DNA of 64,000 bases from Nocardia sp. CC227C. Lineage in GTDB: Bacteria; Actinomycetota; Actinomycetes; Mycobacteriales; Mycobacteriaceae. Position 1 is the first letter of the stretch; each line of letters opens with the position of its first letter. The DNA lies in NCBI RefSeq assembly GCF_030767025.1, contig NZ_JASITE010000009.1, positions 1 through 64,000 on the forward strand. The letters are read 5' to 3'. The notes below the pieces were generated by a model that searched no databases, was not told the DNA's origin, and saw only the letters and a list, made by a program, of their open reading frames with translations. A program made the position numbers and the translations under genes. This document shows positions 49,382 to 58,098 of the stretch, piece by piece.

Positions 49382-50728
49382 TCAGCGCACCGGACAGCGC
49401 GCCGCGCCGTCGGCCGTGCCGTCGTGCTGGTCGTACGGGGTGCCGCGAATTCCGGCGCGCGCGGCGAGCACCCGGGCGACCCGGGTGTTCACATCCCACA
49501 TCGGGTCGACGCGGTGCGAGCGGCGCAGCATCCGCCGTCGCGCTCCCGGCAGCCGGTCGTCGAGGGCGCGCCAGCGCACCGCGGCGGTGGCCGCGACCCC
49601 GGTCAGCTCCCGCCACGGATGGATCGGGACCGCGCGCAGCGGGGTGTCGGCGAGCAGCGCCCGCACCAGGCCCGCACTGCTGTAATACGCGAGCAGGCCC
49701 ACCAGCGGCGCGGTGGCCAGCGCCCGCGCCCGATCGCCGACGCCGGTGCCCGCGAACGGTTTCGTGGCCGCGCTCGCCATGGTCGCGGTCCACTCCGGTG
49801 CGGTGCCCGCGGTCGCCACCATGAAGTCCGCCATCTCCATCCCCTCGCGCGCCGAGCGCGGAATCAGCTCCTCGGCGACCCCGAACACACGGGCGATATA
49901 GGCCCAGTAGTGCATGACCGCGTCGAGTTCCTCGGTCCCGCAGCGCCGCCCGTGCACATGGTCGAAGCAGATGGGCGAGATGCCGAAGGTGACCGCGGCC
50001 CCCATGGTGGTGGCGTTGGAAATGGGGTTCCCGTGCAGCGCGAAATGCTCGTCACCCCACCGGCGGCGCAGTCCGGCGCGGACCTGCGCGTGCATGAGCC
50101 GCACCCGCACGGTATCTGCGAACACCGGTGACCAGCGGTCGAGCGCACCGGGTAGGGTGACGCTGCGGAACCAGTTCGCGGTCTCCAGATTGCGCCGGTA
50201 CGGGTCGTTGACGAAGCGTCCGGTGGCCCCGGTGGCCGAGGCCACCTCCGCGCCGACGAAGGTGCCCATGAAATCCTGCACCCCCATGGCCAGCTTCCCG
50301 GCCAGGGAGACATTGATCCAGCGGCGGCGGCCGTACTCCCACAGTTCGGGATCGAACCAGTCCGGCGGATTGTCCAGCTGTGCGAAGAGATCCACCAGCT
50401 CCGGCGGCGGATCGTCCAGGCTGTCGATGCCGTGCGCGAGCGCCTGGTCCAGCAGTGCCCGGCAGCGGGTGTTCCCGATCCGGGCGAAGGCCCGCACCAC
50501 CGCGTCCATGGGCTCGTCGCCCTGCCACAGGTGATCGGCCATGAGCCGGGTGCGCGGGGTGTCGACCGGTTCCGGCCGGACGTCGATCCACGGTCCGAGC
50601 ATGGCGCGCCGCGGCCGGTACCACAGCTCCGACGGCACCGCCCGGGGCGGCGGCGGGCGCAGCGGCATGCCGGGCCGGTAGTAGTAGTCGTAGGGATGCG
50701 GGCGGATATCGGTCGGTGAGCGCATCAT
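49382..50728 (-). CDS. MpaB-like oxygenase (DUF2236), distal gene
   Basis: The 448-residue protein is of the MpaB/latex-clearing (DUF2236) family: long, helical and without signal peptide, with conserved histidines (HFALHGNPISN, MHYWAYIARVFGV). Lcp and MpaB-like proteins are b-type heme oxygenases or ER-type hydroxylases; the heme ligand cannot be assigned here. Its start follows the other DUF2236 gene's stop by one base, so the pair form an operon and may function together. Confidence 0.8.
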   Translation of the reverse strand: MMRSPTDIRPHPYDYYYRPGMPLRPPPPRAVPSELWYRPRRAMLGPWIDVRPEPVDTPRTRLMADHLWQGDEPMDAVVRAFARIGNTRCRALLDQALAHGIDSLDDPPPELVDLFAQLDNPPDWFDPELWEYGRRRWINVSLAGKLAMGVQDFMGTFVGAEVASATGATGRFVNDPYRRNLETANWFRSVTLPGALDRWSPVFADTVRVRLMHAQVRAGLRRRWGDEHFALHGNPISNATTMGAAVTFGISPICFDHVHGRRCGTEELDAVMHYWAYIARVFGVAEELIPRSAREGMEMADFMVATAGTAPEWTATMASAATKPFAGTGVGDRARALATAPLVGLLAYYSSAGLVRALLADTPLRAVPIHPWRELTGVAATAAVRWRALDDRLPGARRRMLRRSHRVDPMWDVNTRVARVLAARAGIRGTPYDQHDGTADGAARCPVR

Positions 50729-51748
50729 TCAGAACCCCGTGAGCTGCCGGAAGCGAGTGGTGGCGGTGCTGCCGTGGTCGGCGTGGACCGGGCAGTAGTG
50801 CTTGGCCTCGCCGCGGTGTTCGGGTGCGGGCCAGAGGATCTCGGGAGCCTCCGGTGGCGCCAGCCAGGCCGGGCGCTTGCCCGCGACGCGGCGGCGACCG
50901 GCGCGGATACGCGGGAAGAAGTACTTCACCTCGTCGGGGGTCACCCGATTCATGGCCGAGAGGGCGGCACAGAGCCGATCGAAGACGTACTGGTCGCGTG
51001 CGGTCCAGGTGAACCCCATGGTGCGGCGGATGGGCGGATCGCACAGTCCGATGGTGACGAACTGGTAGAACCGCGCGCCGGTGGGGCGAATCACGTTCTC
51101 CCACAGCGATTTCGGTATCCACCGCAGCACCGGGAACGGTGGTACGGGCGCGGTGTCGGCGAGGTGGTAGACATCCCGAGCCGCTCGGGTGGGCTCCAGC
51201 CCGGTGCTGACCATCTCGTCCCAGTAGCGCTGGAACTCCGGCCAACTGCGCGGCACCACCCGCATGCTCATGCCGTACATCTCGTACCACTGATAGTGCT
51301 CGCGCCACAGCTGTTCGCGCTGCTCGGGAGTCAGCCCGCCCATGAACAGCTCGGCGGCGCGCAGCGTCTGCACGAAGAACACGGCGTGCGCCCAGTAGAA
51401 AGTGCCGGGATCGAGGGCGTGATAGCGCCGTCCCTGCCCGTCCACGCCTTTGATATCGCGGTGGTAGCCGACGATCTCGCGGGCCGTGCGCCGGGCGCGC
51501 GGCCCGTCGAAGACCACCCCGACGATGGGATAGGCGGAGCGCAGCACCCGCTGATAGAACTCGTCGGCGATCTCGGAGTGGAATTCCACCCCGGCGCCCA
51601 AGCCCGGGTGCATGTTCTGCACCATGCCGAGGAACAGTCCGGTGGGCGCGAAGTACAGGGAGCCGAAGATCTTCCAGGTCAGCGAGTCCGGGCCGAGCGG
51701 TTCGGGCTCGGGACGCGGCTCGTGCTCCACCACATTGTGTAACACCAT
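50729..51748 (-). CDS. MpaB-like oxygenase (DUF2236), proximal gene
   Basis: The 339-residue protein belongs to the DUF2236 family (SLTWKIFGSLYFAPTGLFLG, ARRTAREIVGYHRDIKGV, DPGTFYWAHAVFFVQTL). The conserved HRDI segment and WAH histidine are family features likely to bind heme or metal. It is the first gene of a two-gene operon and is divergent from a TetR gene 65 bases away, the likely regulator. The substrate is unknown; the fusion to lipid or isoprenoid oxidation is only suggested by the family. Confidence 0.83.
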   Translation of the reverse strand: MVLHNVVEHEPRPEPEPLGPDSLTWKIFGSLYFAPTGLFLGMVQNMHPGLGAGVEFHSEIADEFYQRVLRSAYPIVGVVFDGPRARRTAREIVGYHRDIKGVDGQGRRYHALDPGTFYWAHAVFFVQTLRAAELFMGGLTPEQREQLWREHYQWYEMYGMSMRVVPRSWPEFQRYWDEMVSTGLEPTRAARDVYHLADTAPVPPFPVLRWIPKSLWENVIRPTGARFYQFVTIGLCDPPIRRTMGFTWTARDQYVFDRLCAALSAMNRVTPDEVKYFFPRIRAGRRRVAGKRPAWLAPPEAPEILWPAPEHRGEAKHYCPVHADHGSTATTRFRQLTGF

Positions 51749-51813
51749 GACCTACGCTGACACGAATAAACGCTCGCATTCAATTCGCGTCCAGTAGATG
51801 AGGCACAACCGTC

Positions 51814-52464
51814 ATGCCACCGAGACGACAGCGACCCGCCACCCCCGCACCACCGCGCAAGACACCCCGCCAGGAGCGGTCGCGGGCCATGGTGCGCCGG
51901 ATCGTGGACGCCGGGGAGGCGGTGCTCGTCCAGCACGGCTACGACGGGGCGTCCACCAACCGGATCGCGGCGACGGCGGGGATCAGCCCCGGCTCGCTGT
52001 ACCAGTACTTTCCCGATAAGGACGCCATCGTCTCGGCGGTGATCGAGCGGTATACCGCCGCGGTGGCCGACCGGGTGCGCGCCCACGTCGTCAGCCAGTT
52101 GACGATTCCGCCGGAAGTGGGTGTGCCGGAAGCGATCACCGTCCTGCTGGACGCCTTGGGCGACCATCCGGAACTGCTGCGGGCGGTGGTCGAGCAGACG
52201 CCGCGGCTGACCTCCGGCACCGCCGTGGTCGCCTTCGAACAGCAGATCGGCGAACTGGCGCGGGTGGCGCTCACGCTGCGGCGCGAGCAGGTGCCCGCGG
52301 ATGTCGATTTCGATGCCGCCGCCTGGCTGCTGGTGCGCGCCGTGGAGCATCTCACCGTGCGCTATGTGCTCGACCGGCCGCCGATTCCGCGCGACACTTT
52401 CCTCGCCGAGATCACCCGCCTGGTGCTGAACTACTTCCGGCCGCGAGCAGAACGCGAGCGGTGA
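51814..52464 (+). CDS. TetR family regulator
   Basis: The 216-residue protein has a Pro/Arg-rich N-terminus and then the TetR HTH (STNRIAATAGISPGSLYQYF, PDKDAIVSAVIERY). The C-terminal domain is of the TetR C-33-like type by general appearance. Divergent from the two MpaB-like genes. No perfect palindrome was seen in the short intergenic stretch. Confidence 0.85.
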   Translation: MPPRRQRPATPAPPRKTPRQERSRAMVRRIVDAGEAVLVQHGYDGASTNRIAATAGISPGSLYQYFPDKDAIVSAVIERYTAAVADRVRAHVVSQLTIPPEVGVPEAITVLLDALGDHPELLRAVVEQTPRLTSGTAVVAFEQQIGELARVALTLRREQVPADVDFDAAAWLLVRAVEHLTVRYVLDRPPIPRDTFLAEITRLVLNYFRPRAERER

Positions 52465-52489
52465 TCAGACCGCGCGGCGAACACCTGTG

Positions 52490-52620
52490 CGGTGGACCGG
52501 TCGCGCTACGGCCACTGGTTCGGTGAACCGGCCACACCGCGACCACCGGTTCGGGGAACCGACCGCGCCGCGACCACCCCTGCGGTGAACCGGCCACGCG
52601 CCGACCCACCCGCGGCGACA
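52490..52620. repeat. Degenerate tandem repeat, about 31-bp period
   Basis: Four to five diverged copies of a unit with the core CGGTGAACCGGCCACRCCGC fill the gap between the TetR and FAD-enzyme genes. They contain no start-bearing ORF and no CRISPR-like spacers. It may be a decayed coding repeat or an intergenic expansion. Confidence 0.55.
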
Positions 52621-52630
52621 GCCCCTCCTA

Positions 52631-54001
52631 TCACGCCACCGTCGCTGCGACGGGCAGGGCGAGCAGCAGGTCGACGGCGCGGGCGGCGCTGTGGGCCGCG
52701 CTCTCCATGGTGGCGCTCCAGTCGGTGCGGGTCCAGTCCCCCGCCAGCACCAGGGAGGGCACCGAGGTGCGCTGATCGGGGCGCAGGCCGTCGGTGCCGA
52801 CCACCTGGGAGAAGGTTGCGCGCGGCATGGGCACCACCTGGGCGTGGCGCACTTCGGCGTTGCGGGCGGCCGGGTAGTAGCGCCGCAGCAGCGCCAGCTG
52901 TTCGGCCACCACCTCGTCGTGCGGTTTGTGGATCTGCTCGTACGCGCCGCTGGTGGTCAGGCAGTAGAGCCAGCCGTGCGCGGTGTCGCGCCCGTGCATG
53001 CGCTGGCGGTCGAACACCTCGTCGATGACGCCCGCGCCGCCGATGAGCGCCTCGAACTCGCCCTCGGTGCCCAGCGGCCGATCCAGGTACAGGTTGGTGC
53101 TGACAATCGGTGTGTACCCCAATTTGTCGGCGGCGGAATAGATCTCGTCGTGCTCGGGTAGGTCGTCCAGCAGTCCCGCGATGGCCGAGTTCGGCACCGC
53201 GCACACCACGGCGTCGGCGGGCAGTTCGCTGCCGTCGGCCAGCAGTACCCCGGTGACCGCGCCGTCGCGAATGCCGACGCGCCGCACCACCGCCCGATAC
53301 CGCACGTCCACGCCGTACTTCGCGAACACCCGCTGCGCCCCGGTGACGAAGAGGGTGTCCAGATCGGTGGTGGGGTAGCCGATGGTGACCGCCCGCCGGT
53401 GCCGCGCGCCGACCCGGATGCCGGTGGCCAGCACGTCGGCGAACACCTTCGCCGACTCCTGCTCGACCGGTTCGGCGGCGATGCCGAGCGCCAGCCAATC
53501 CCACAGCGCCTCCCGGGCGGTGGCGGGCATGCCGATACGTTCGAACCACTGCGCGGTGGACAGGTCGGCGAGGTCCGCGGGCTGGTTGAGACATTCCCAG
53601 CCCAGCCGCGCGGTGGCGATCCCGGCGCGGATCCGGTCGGCCGGACCGGCATCCGGATGCGCGCCCAGGAAGGTGCGGATCGCGCCCAGGCCCCTGGTCC
53701 GCATCACCGTCGCCCGGCCGCCGGGCCAGCGCAGCACCCCGCGGTGCGGGAACGCGACGTACTCCCGGGTGCCGACACTGCTCAGATATCGGAACAGATG
53801 CTCGTATCCACTGGCGATGACGTGCTGCCCGTTGTCGGCTATGTCCCGCACCGGCGCGACCCGCAGGGCGTGCGTGCGACCGCCCAGCCGTCCGCGCCGT
53901 TCCAGCAGCGTGACCCGCTTGCCCGCCTCCGCCAGCCAGACCGCGGCGGCGAGCCCGGCGAGCCCGCCCCCGATCACCACATAGCGCCGCGGATCGTCCA
54001 T
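52631..54001 (-). CDS. HpnE-like FAD-dependent amine oxidase/desaturase
   Basis: The 456-residue protein has the N-terminal dinucleotide motif VIGGGLAGLAAAVWLAEAG and the distinctive DNGQHVIASGYEH segment. The C-terminus has LAGDWTRTDWSATMESAAHS. The DNGQH motif and overall pattern match hydroxysqualene dehydroxylase HpnE (squalene-associated FAD desaturase) and related carotenoid-type desaturases. No hpnC, hpnD or squalene cyclase is in the window, so its substrate is uncertain; carotenoid or polyprenoid oxidation is also possible. GGAG precedes the ATG. Confidence 0.75.
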   Translation of the reverse strand: MDDPRRYVVIGGGLAGLAAAVWLAEAGKRVTLLERRGRLGGRTHALRVAPVRDIADNGQHVIASGYEHLFRYLSSVGTREYVAFPHRGVLRWPGGRATVMRTRGLGAIRTFLGAHPDAGPADRIRAGIATARLGWECLNQPADLADLSTAQWFERIGMPATAREALWDWLALGIAAEPVEQESAKVFADVLATGIRVGARHRRAVTIGYPTTDLDTLFVTGAQRVFAKYGVDVRYRAVVRRVGIRDGAVTGVLLADGSELPADAVVCAVPNSAIAGLLDDLPEHDEIYSAADKLGYTPIVSTNLYLDRPLGTEGEFEALIGGAGVIDEVFDRQRMHGRDTAHGWLYCLTTSGAYEQIHKPHDEVVAEQLALLRRYYPAARNAEVRHAQVVPMPRATFSQVVGTDGLRPDQRTSVPSLVLAGDWTRTDWSATMESAAHSAARAVDLLLALPVAATVA

Positions 54002-54375
54002 GAGAGCTCCCCGAACCAGAACCTGTTCCTACTTGCCTTCCGTTCGGGGACGTTACTCCGGACAATCCAAGCACCGCACGATAATTCGACCACCCGAGCG
54101 GGAATCCCGCCGCGCTGGCGCGCGGTGCTCACAGGGAGCGGGAGATGATCTCCTTCATGATCTCGGGCGGGTTCGGGGCCGCCTGAGCAGAGACGGTTTC
54201 TTGGCTTCTACCTGCATGAACTTCATCTCGACAAGTCCCAACGCTTCCCGCTGATGCCCGACAATTCCACATACGCGACGGGATGAAGACGGGACGAGAA
54301 TTATACCGGTACGGGGTATATCACAACGGTCTCGGAAGAACGGCCATGCGATACGCGCGATCTCAAACTCAGAGC
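54002..54375. other. Intergenic region with a possible acyl-CoA dehydrogenase tail
   Basis: No complete gene. On the minus strand, about 54135-54195 reads PNPPEIMKEIISRSL followed by a stop, which resembles the C-terminus of some acyl-CoA dehydrogenases; no upstream part was found. The base composition falls here, marking the start of a more disrupted region. Confidence 0.35.
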
Positions 54376-54797
54376 ATGGCCGACGACAGTGACGCCCGTC
54401 CGGACGAGCGAGACCCTGATCCGGAAGAGCTTGCCGAGCTGTGGACGCGAAGGCGGAAACCCCGGAGTGGGTCTGGCCAGAGATCGAATTCAGGTCATTG
54501 CCACCCCGCCCTTCTGCCATTCCACCGAATCCGATTCCGCCGCCGCAGCCGTATCTGCGCCTACACGACTGGTTCCGCGGATTGACAGTCAACGAGGCGT
54601 TCTTGTCGTTGGCAGAGTTGCTCGCACTCATCGATCGCGACGCTCCCGCTTTCCGAGTCGTGCAGGGCGCCAGCGGCGGGCTGCTTATGCCGGTCGCGAT
54701 GACGATCCTGCTGCGTGCGGCCGGGCCGGATCGGATCGGACGGCTGATGACCCCCAGATTGCTTGCCATGCGATCTGCGTCGACAAGGGGCCTATGA
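54376..54797 (+). pseudogene. Chimeric ORF: hypothetical N-terminus joined to an MFS exporter fragment
   Basis: The start MADDSDARPDERDPDPEELA (ATG 54376) is in one frame and the continuation (ETPEWVWPEIEF, then LRLHDWFRGLTVNEAFLSLA) in another. Restoring one G near 54443 joins them. Near 54655 the sequence changes to FRVVQGASGGLLMPVAMTIL and RAAGPDRIGRLMT, which is an internal piece of a DHA2-type drug exporter. That piece lasts only about 100 bases and then degenerates. So this is a remnant of at least two genes. The GTG at 54441 would give an uninterrupted second-frame ORF. Confidence 0.55.
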
Positions 54798-54832
54798 AAC
54801 CTCTGCGTTCATGAGTCAGTTCACTACGATCC

Positions 54833-57442
54833 CTAGCGCCGCTTCTTTCGAACGGGTTGGTTTGTAGCTTCGGCGCGGACGTCATCGATGGTCTCCCGAG
54901 GGATGTGTTCGATGATGTCCTCGCGGGAGGCGACCACCAGTTTCCGAAGGATGGCTGTGATCTGCGCATCGATCGTTCTGGTGGACTTGCCACGGCGTGC
55001 AGCGATGGCGGGATTGGTCCAACCGGCCGCGGCCAGGATGGCGACCGTCCGTTCGGTGCGGGTCAGCTCATGCCAACGGGAGATGGGTCCGTGGTTGTCC
55101 GGGCGAGAGTTCAATGGAGAGTCGACGGACATGGTTCCCAGCGCGAGTCGTTGTGTCTCGTGGTATTCGGGACGCAGGCGCCTGCCACACGCCTCCGCCG
55201 CAGCGTAGGCATGGGAGCCCAGCACTCGACGGGCTACCACAACGGCCTCGACCGATCTCGCGCTCAAAGGGCCGATTTCATTGATGGCCAAGCCGAACCG
55301 CTCGGCCATGATTGCCGTCCCGCCGGTAAGTCGGGCGATTTCGGTGGCAAGCGCCACGAGTCGAGCGCGGTCGGAGTGGTTGCTTGCCAGGAGTTCGGCG
55401 ACAAGGCGTGCCAGTGTCCAGGTATGCACCTGGACGGCCCACATCCCGATCAGCCAGTCATCGACGGTGAGCTGATAGGCCAGCGATGACCGTTCGAGCT
55501 CCACGGCCTCGCCAGGATCACCATGCCGAGCCACAGCGACCGCCCAGGCGAGCTCGGCCCAGGATCTCTCCCATGGTGTTCCAGGAGAATTGACGCGATC
55601 GTAGTAGCGCTTCGTAATCGCCCGGGATTGCTCGGCCGTCCCCAGCAGACTCGCCGTGAAGGCAGCGTTCATTTCACATATCGATGCCTGACCATGATCG
55701 TGCTGGGTGAGGAACTTGTCTCGAGCCCGCAGGAATACGTCGATGGCACGAGGGTCGCTGTGGGCGATCAGCAGTTCCTGTGCCCATGCTCGTTCGACGT
55801 GGGGAGGTAGCCCGATGTCCGTTTCGGCGCTATTACGCCAGCCGGCCCTTGTCTCCGGATCGTCGATACAGCTGGCGACGCAGTCCTCGAGTATCCGCTC
55901 GGTGCCTTCCATGTCGCCTTGATGCAGGGCGAGCCCCGCTATGGCAGCCATGCCCGCGATGTGAAGTTCGGTCGTTCGGGCATTGCCGTCCCGAGCGGCG
56001 TCCAGGCAGCGTTGGGTCCAGCCGCGCATCTCTCGTATCGAACCGTTGACGTAGTTCTGCATGGTGAGCAGCCCGACGCAGATTTCCACACCGAGTGCGG
56101 CGCGGGCGGGAGTGGTGAGGCTGGTCTCGAGTGCGATGGCTGTGTTGGCCCAGGCCGTGCGAGACCATCCCAGGAGATGCTGTCCCTCCGAGGTGGGCCA
56201 GTGAGTAGCGGCGTGACAGATCGTGTCCCGGTAATAGCGGAGATGCCGCTCGGCGAGGCGGTCAGGCTCCTCGACCCCGTTGCGGCTCCGTAGGCGGAGC
56301 CGGTCTTGGGCGTATACCCGCAAGGTCTCCACCAGGGCGTAACGCACCGTGTTCGATGTTCGCAGGGTCGACACCAACGCGTGGTCGACGAGTCGTTCGA
56401 GCACGGTCTCGATCTCGTCCGGGGCCAGCGCCACCCCCACGTCACCGCTCTCGATGAGGTCGCCGTCGCCGCAGATCGCCTGGATGGCCTCCAGTTCGGT
56501 CCCCACGTCCGCCGCGGTGCCGTCGCGGTCGTCGGGGTGGGTGTCATAGCCCGCTGCGAAGACCGACAGGCGGTCGAACAACAGGCGTTCTTTGTCGGTG
56601 CACAACTCGTACGACCAGGTGATCGCGTCGCTGACCCCCCGATGACGGGGATCAGCACCGGACCTGGGGCTGCGTGACCAACGCAGACGAGCGTCGTCGG
56701 CCTGACCGGTGAGTCCCCGCAGGATCACCGCCGGTGGCTGATGGGTCAGGCGTGCGGCAGCCAACTGGATGTACAGGGGGTAATTGTGTACGCGACGACA
56801 GATGGCGGCGGCGCTGGTCTCGTCCGCGGCCGTGAGGGGATAACCGGTGAGCTCGGCCCGTTGCCGAAACAGACTCAGCGCGTGCCGACGCGGTAGCGGC
56901 GGAACCCGCACGACGCATTCGTCGACCCAGCCGATGGGTTCGCGACTGGTGGCGAGAACGGTCAACTCCGGGATGGCCTCGAGCAGGTCGACGAGCACGT
57001 CGGCCACGCCGGCGAGCACGTGTTCGCAGTTGTCGAGCACCAATACGGCGCGTGGAGGGTGACCGCTAGTGCCGGTGCGGGACAAGACGCCGACGAGAGC
57101 TTCCCAGGTCGAACGCCCGGAGAAGTCGCTGTCGATCACCGCATGAGCAATCTCCTCCGTCACCGCCGTAGCGCCGCATCGCCCGGGTAAACGAGCCAAC
57201 CGTACCCAGAAAACAGCTGCTCGCCCGGCGCGCGCACGACGGTATTCGCGGACCGTCTCGGCGGCTAATCGCGTCTTGCCGATCCCTCCCGGACCGGTCA
57301 AAGTTATCAGCCGGGCCGTACCCAGCAGTGCCCGGATTTCTCGTAACTCTCGGTCCCGACCCATGAAAGCGAGGTCGGGTACAGGCGGGCCACCCATACG
57401 GCCTCGCGCTGGCGCTTCCACGAGAGTGAATGGTACGTGCAC
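54833..57442 (-). CDS. Large NB-ARC/LuxR-type regulator
   Basis: The 869-residue protein has a Walker A motif (LTGPGGIGKTRLA, about residues 48-60), Walker B (VLVLDNCEHV), sensor-like TSREPIGW, helical repeat regions in the middle (tetratricopeptide-like by appearance), and a C-terminal LuxR HTH (ELTRTERTVAILAAAGWTNP, AIAARRGKSTRTIDAQI). This is the AfsR/LAL-like class of ATP-binding activators. It starts with a GTG preceded by GGAAGG. It is probably a local activator, but its targets are not obvious from the neighbours. Codon use is less GC-biased than in the first half of the window. Confidence 0.85.
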   Translation of the reverse strand: MHVPFTLVEAPARGRMGGPPVPDLAFMGRDRELREIRALLGTARLITLTGPGGIGKTRLAAETVREYRRARAGRAAVFWVRLARLPGRCGATAVTEEIAHAVIDSDFSGRSTWEALVGVLSRTGTSGHPPRAVLVLDNCEHVLAGVADVLVDLLEAIPELTVLATSREPIGWVDECVVRVPPLPRRHALSLFRQRAELTGYPLTAADETSAAAICRRVHNYPLYIQLAAARLTHQPPAVILRGLTGQADDARLRWSRSPRSGADPRHRGVSDAITWSYELCTDKERLLFDRLSVFAAGYDTHPDDRDGTAADVGTELEAIQAICGDGDLIESGDVGVALAPDEIETVLERLVDHALVSTLRTSNTVRYALVETLRVYAQDRLRLRSRNGVEEPDRLAERHLRYYRDTICHAATHWPTSEGQHLLGWSRTAWANTAIALETSLTTPARAALGVEICVGLLTMQNYVNGSIREMRGWTQRCLDAARDGNARTTELHIAGMAAIAGLALHQGDMEGTERILEDCVASCIDDPETRAGWRNSAETDIGLPPHVERAWAQELLIAHSDPRAIDVFLRARDKFLTQHDHGQASICEMNAAFTASLLGTAEQSRAITKRYYDRVNSPGTPWERSWAELAWAVAVARHGDPGEAVELERSSLAYQLTVDDWLIGMWAVQVHTWTLARLVAELLASNHSDRARLVALATEIARLTGGTAIMAERFGLAINEIGPLSARSVEAVVVARRVLGSHAYAAAEACGRRLRPEYHETQRLALGTMSVDSPLNSRPDNHGPISRWHELTRTERTVAILAAAGWTNPAIAARRGKSTRTIDAQITAILRKLVVASREDIIEHIPRETIDDVRAEATNQPVRKKRR

Positions 57443-57600
57443 AAGCCTTCCCCGATCGACCAGCTTCGCGATCCCTCAGCAGCGCCGCTGACTCTCGAGG
57501 GCATTCGCTACACGCTGTTCGATGTGACCGGCCCGACCACGACACCGCTGACGTCCGCGAGGGCCGGAACGAATGCCCTTGCTCCGGCACCTTTCCTAGG

Positions 57601-58098
57601 TCACACGGTGGCCTCCTCGGGCAGCAGGGCCAGCAATTGCCGGGTGTGGGTGGGGATTTCGATGTCGGCCAGCCCCTCGAACAACCCGCGCAGCGGCACG
57701 ACCGTGTCGGTGAGCAGAGCACCTGCGGAGAGCGCGAAGAGCGGGACGGGGCTGTCGAGTTCGGGATCGGACAGGGCGGGTCCGCCGAAGCCGCAGAGGA
57801 TCTCGGCCTGGCGGTGCAGGCGCTCGCGCAGACCGGAGAATCCGCCCGCCTGTTCGGCCACGCGGTCGATGGTCCAGCCGTCGAGGGCATGGCGATTGTC
57901 GTAGGTGGTGTGTTCGCCCGCCGCGACCGCCGCCACCGCGGCGATGGTGCCCGCGGTGACGAGGCAGACGTGGGCCAGGATCCGATCGGCATTCCACTCA
58001 CCCGGCGGGGGCGTCCGAAGGTGGGCCGAATCGGCCACGGCGGCAGCGGCTTCCAAGAGCGCGTCGTAGGCATCGCGCAATGCGGTGGTGTCCAACAT
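57601..58098 (-). CDS. Uncharacterised protein coupled to the ArsR-SRPBCC gene
   Basis: The 165-residue helical protein (LRDAYDALLEAAAAVADSAH, GEWNADRILAHVCLVTAG) has a pattern of the DinB/mycothiol-dependent isomerase-like four-helix bundle, though the metal ligands are not clearly complete. Its ATG overlaps the preceding stop codon (ATGA), so it is translationally coupled to the ArsR-SRPBCC gene and likely co-functions with it. An upstream-extended frame to 58503 runs through that gene and is not used. Confidence 0.65.
   Translation of the reverse strand: MLDTTALRDAYDALLEAAAAVADSAHLRTPPPGEWNADRILAHVCLVTAGTIAAVAAVAAGEHTTYDNRHALDGWTIDRVAEQAGGFSGLRERLHRQAEILCGFGGPALSDPELDSPVPLFALSAGALLTDTVVPLRGLFEGLADIEIPTHTRQLLALLPEEATV

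Noticed and set aside
52631..54001. Hopanoid biosynthesis cluster
   Set aside because: Only an HpnE-like gene is present; no synthase or cyclase genes were found nearby.
54155..54769. 204-codon minus-strand ORF
   Set aside because: It runs opposite the MFS-like fragment and has no domain; its C-terminal part overlaps the possible dehydrogenase tail in another frame.
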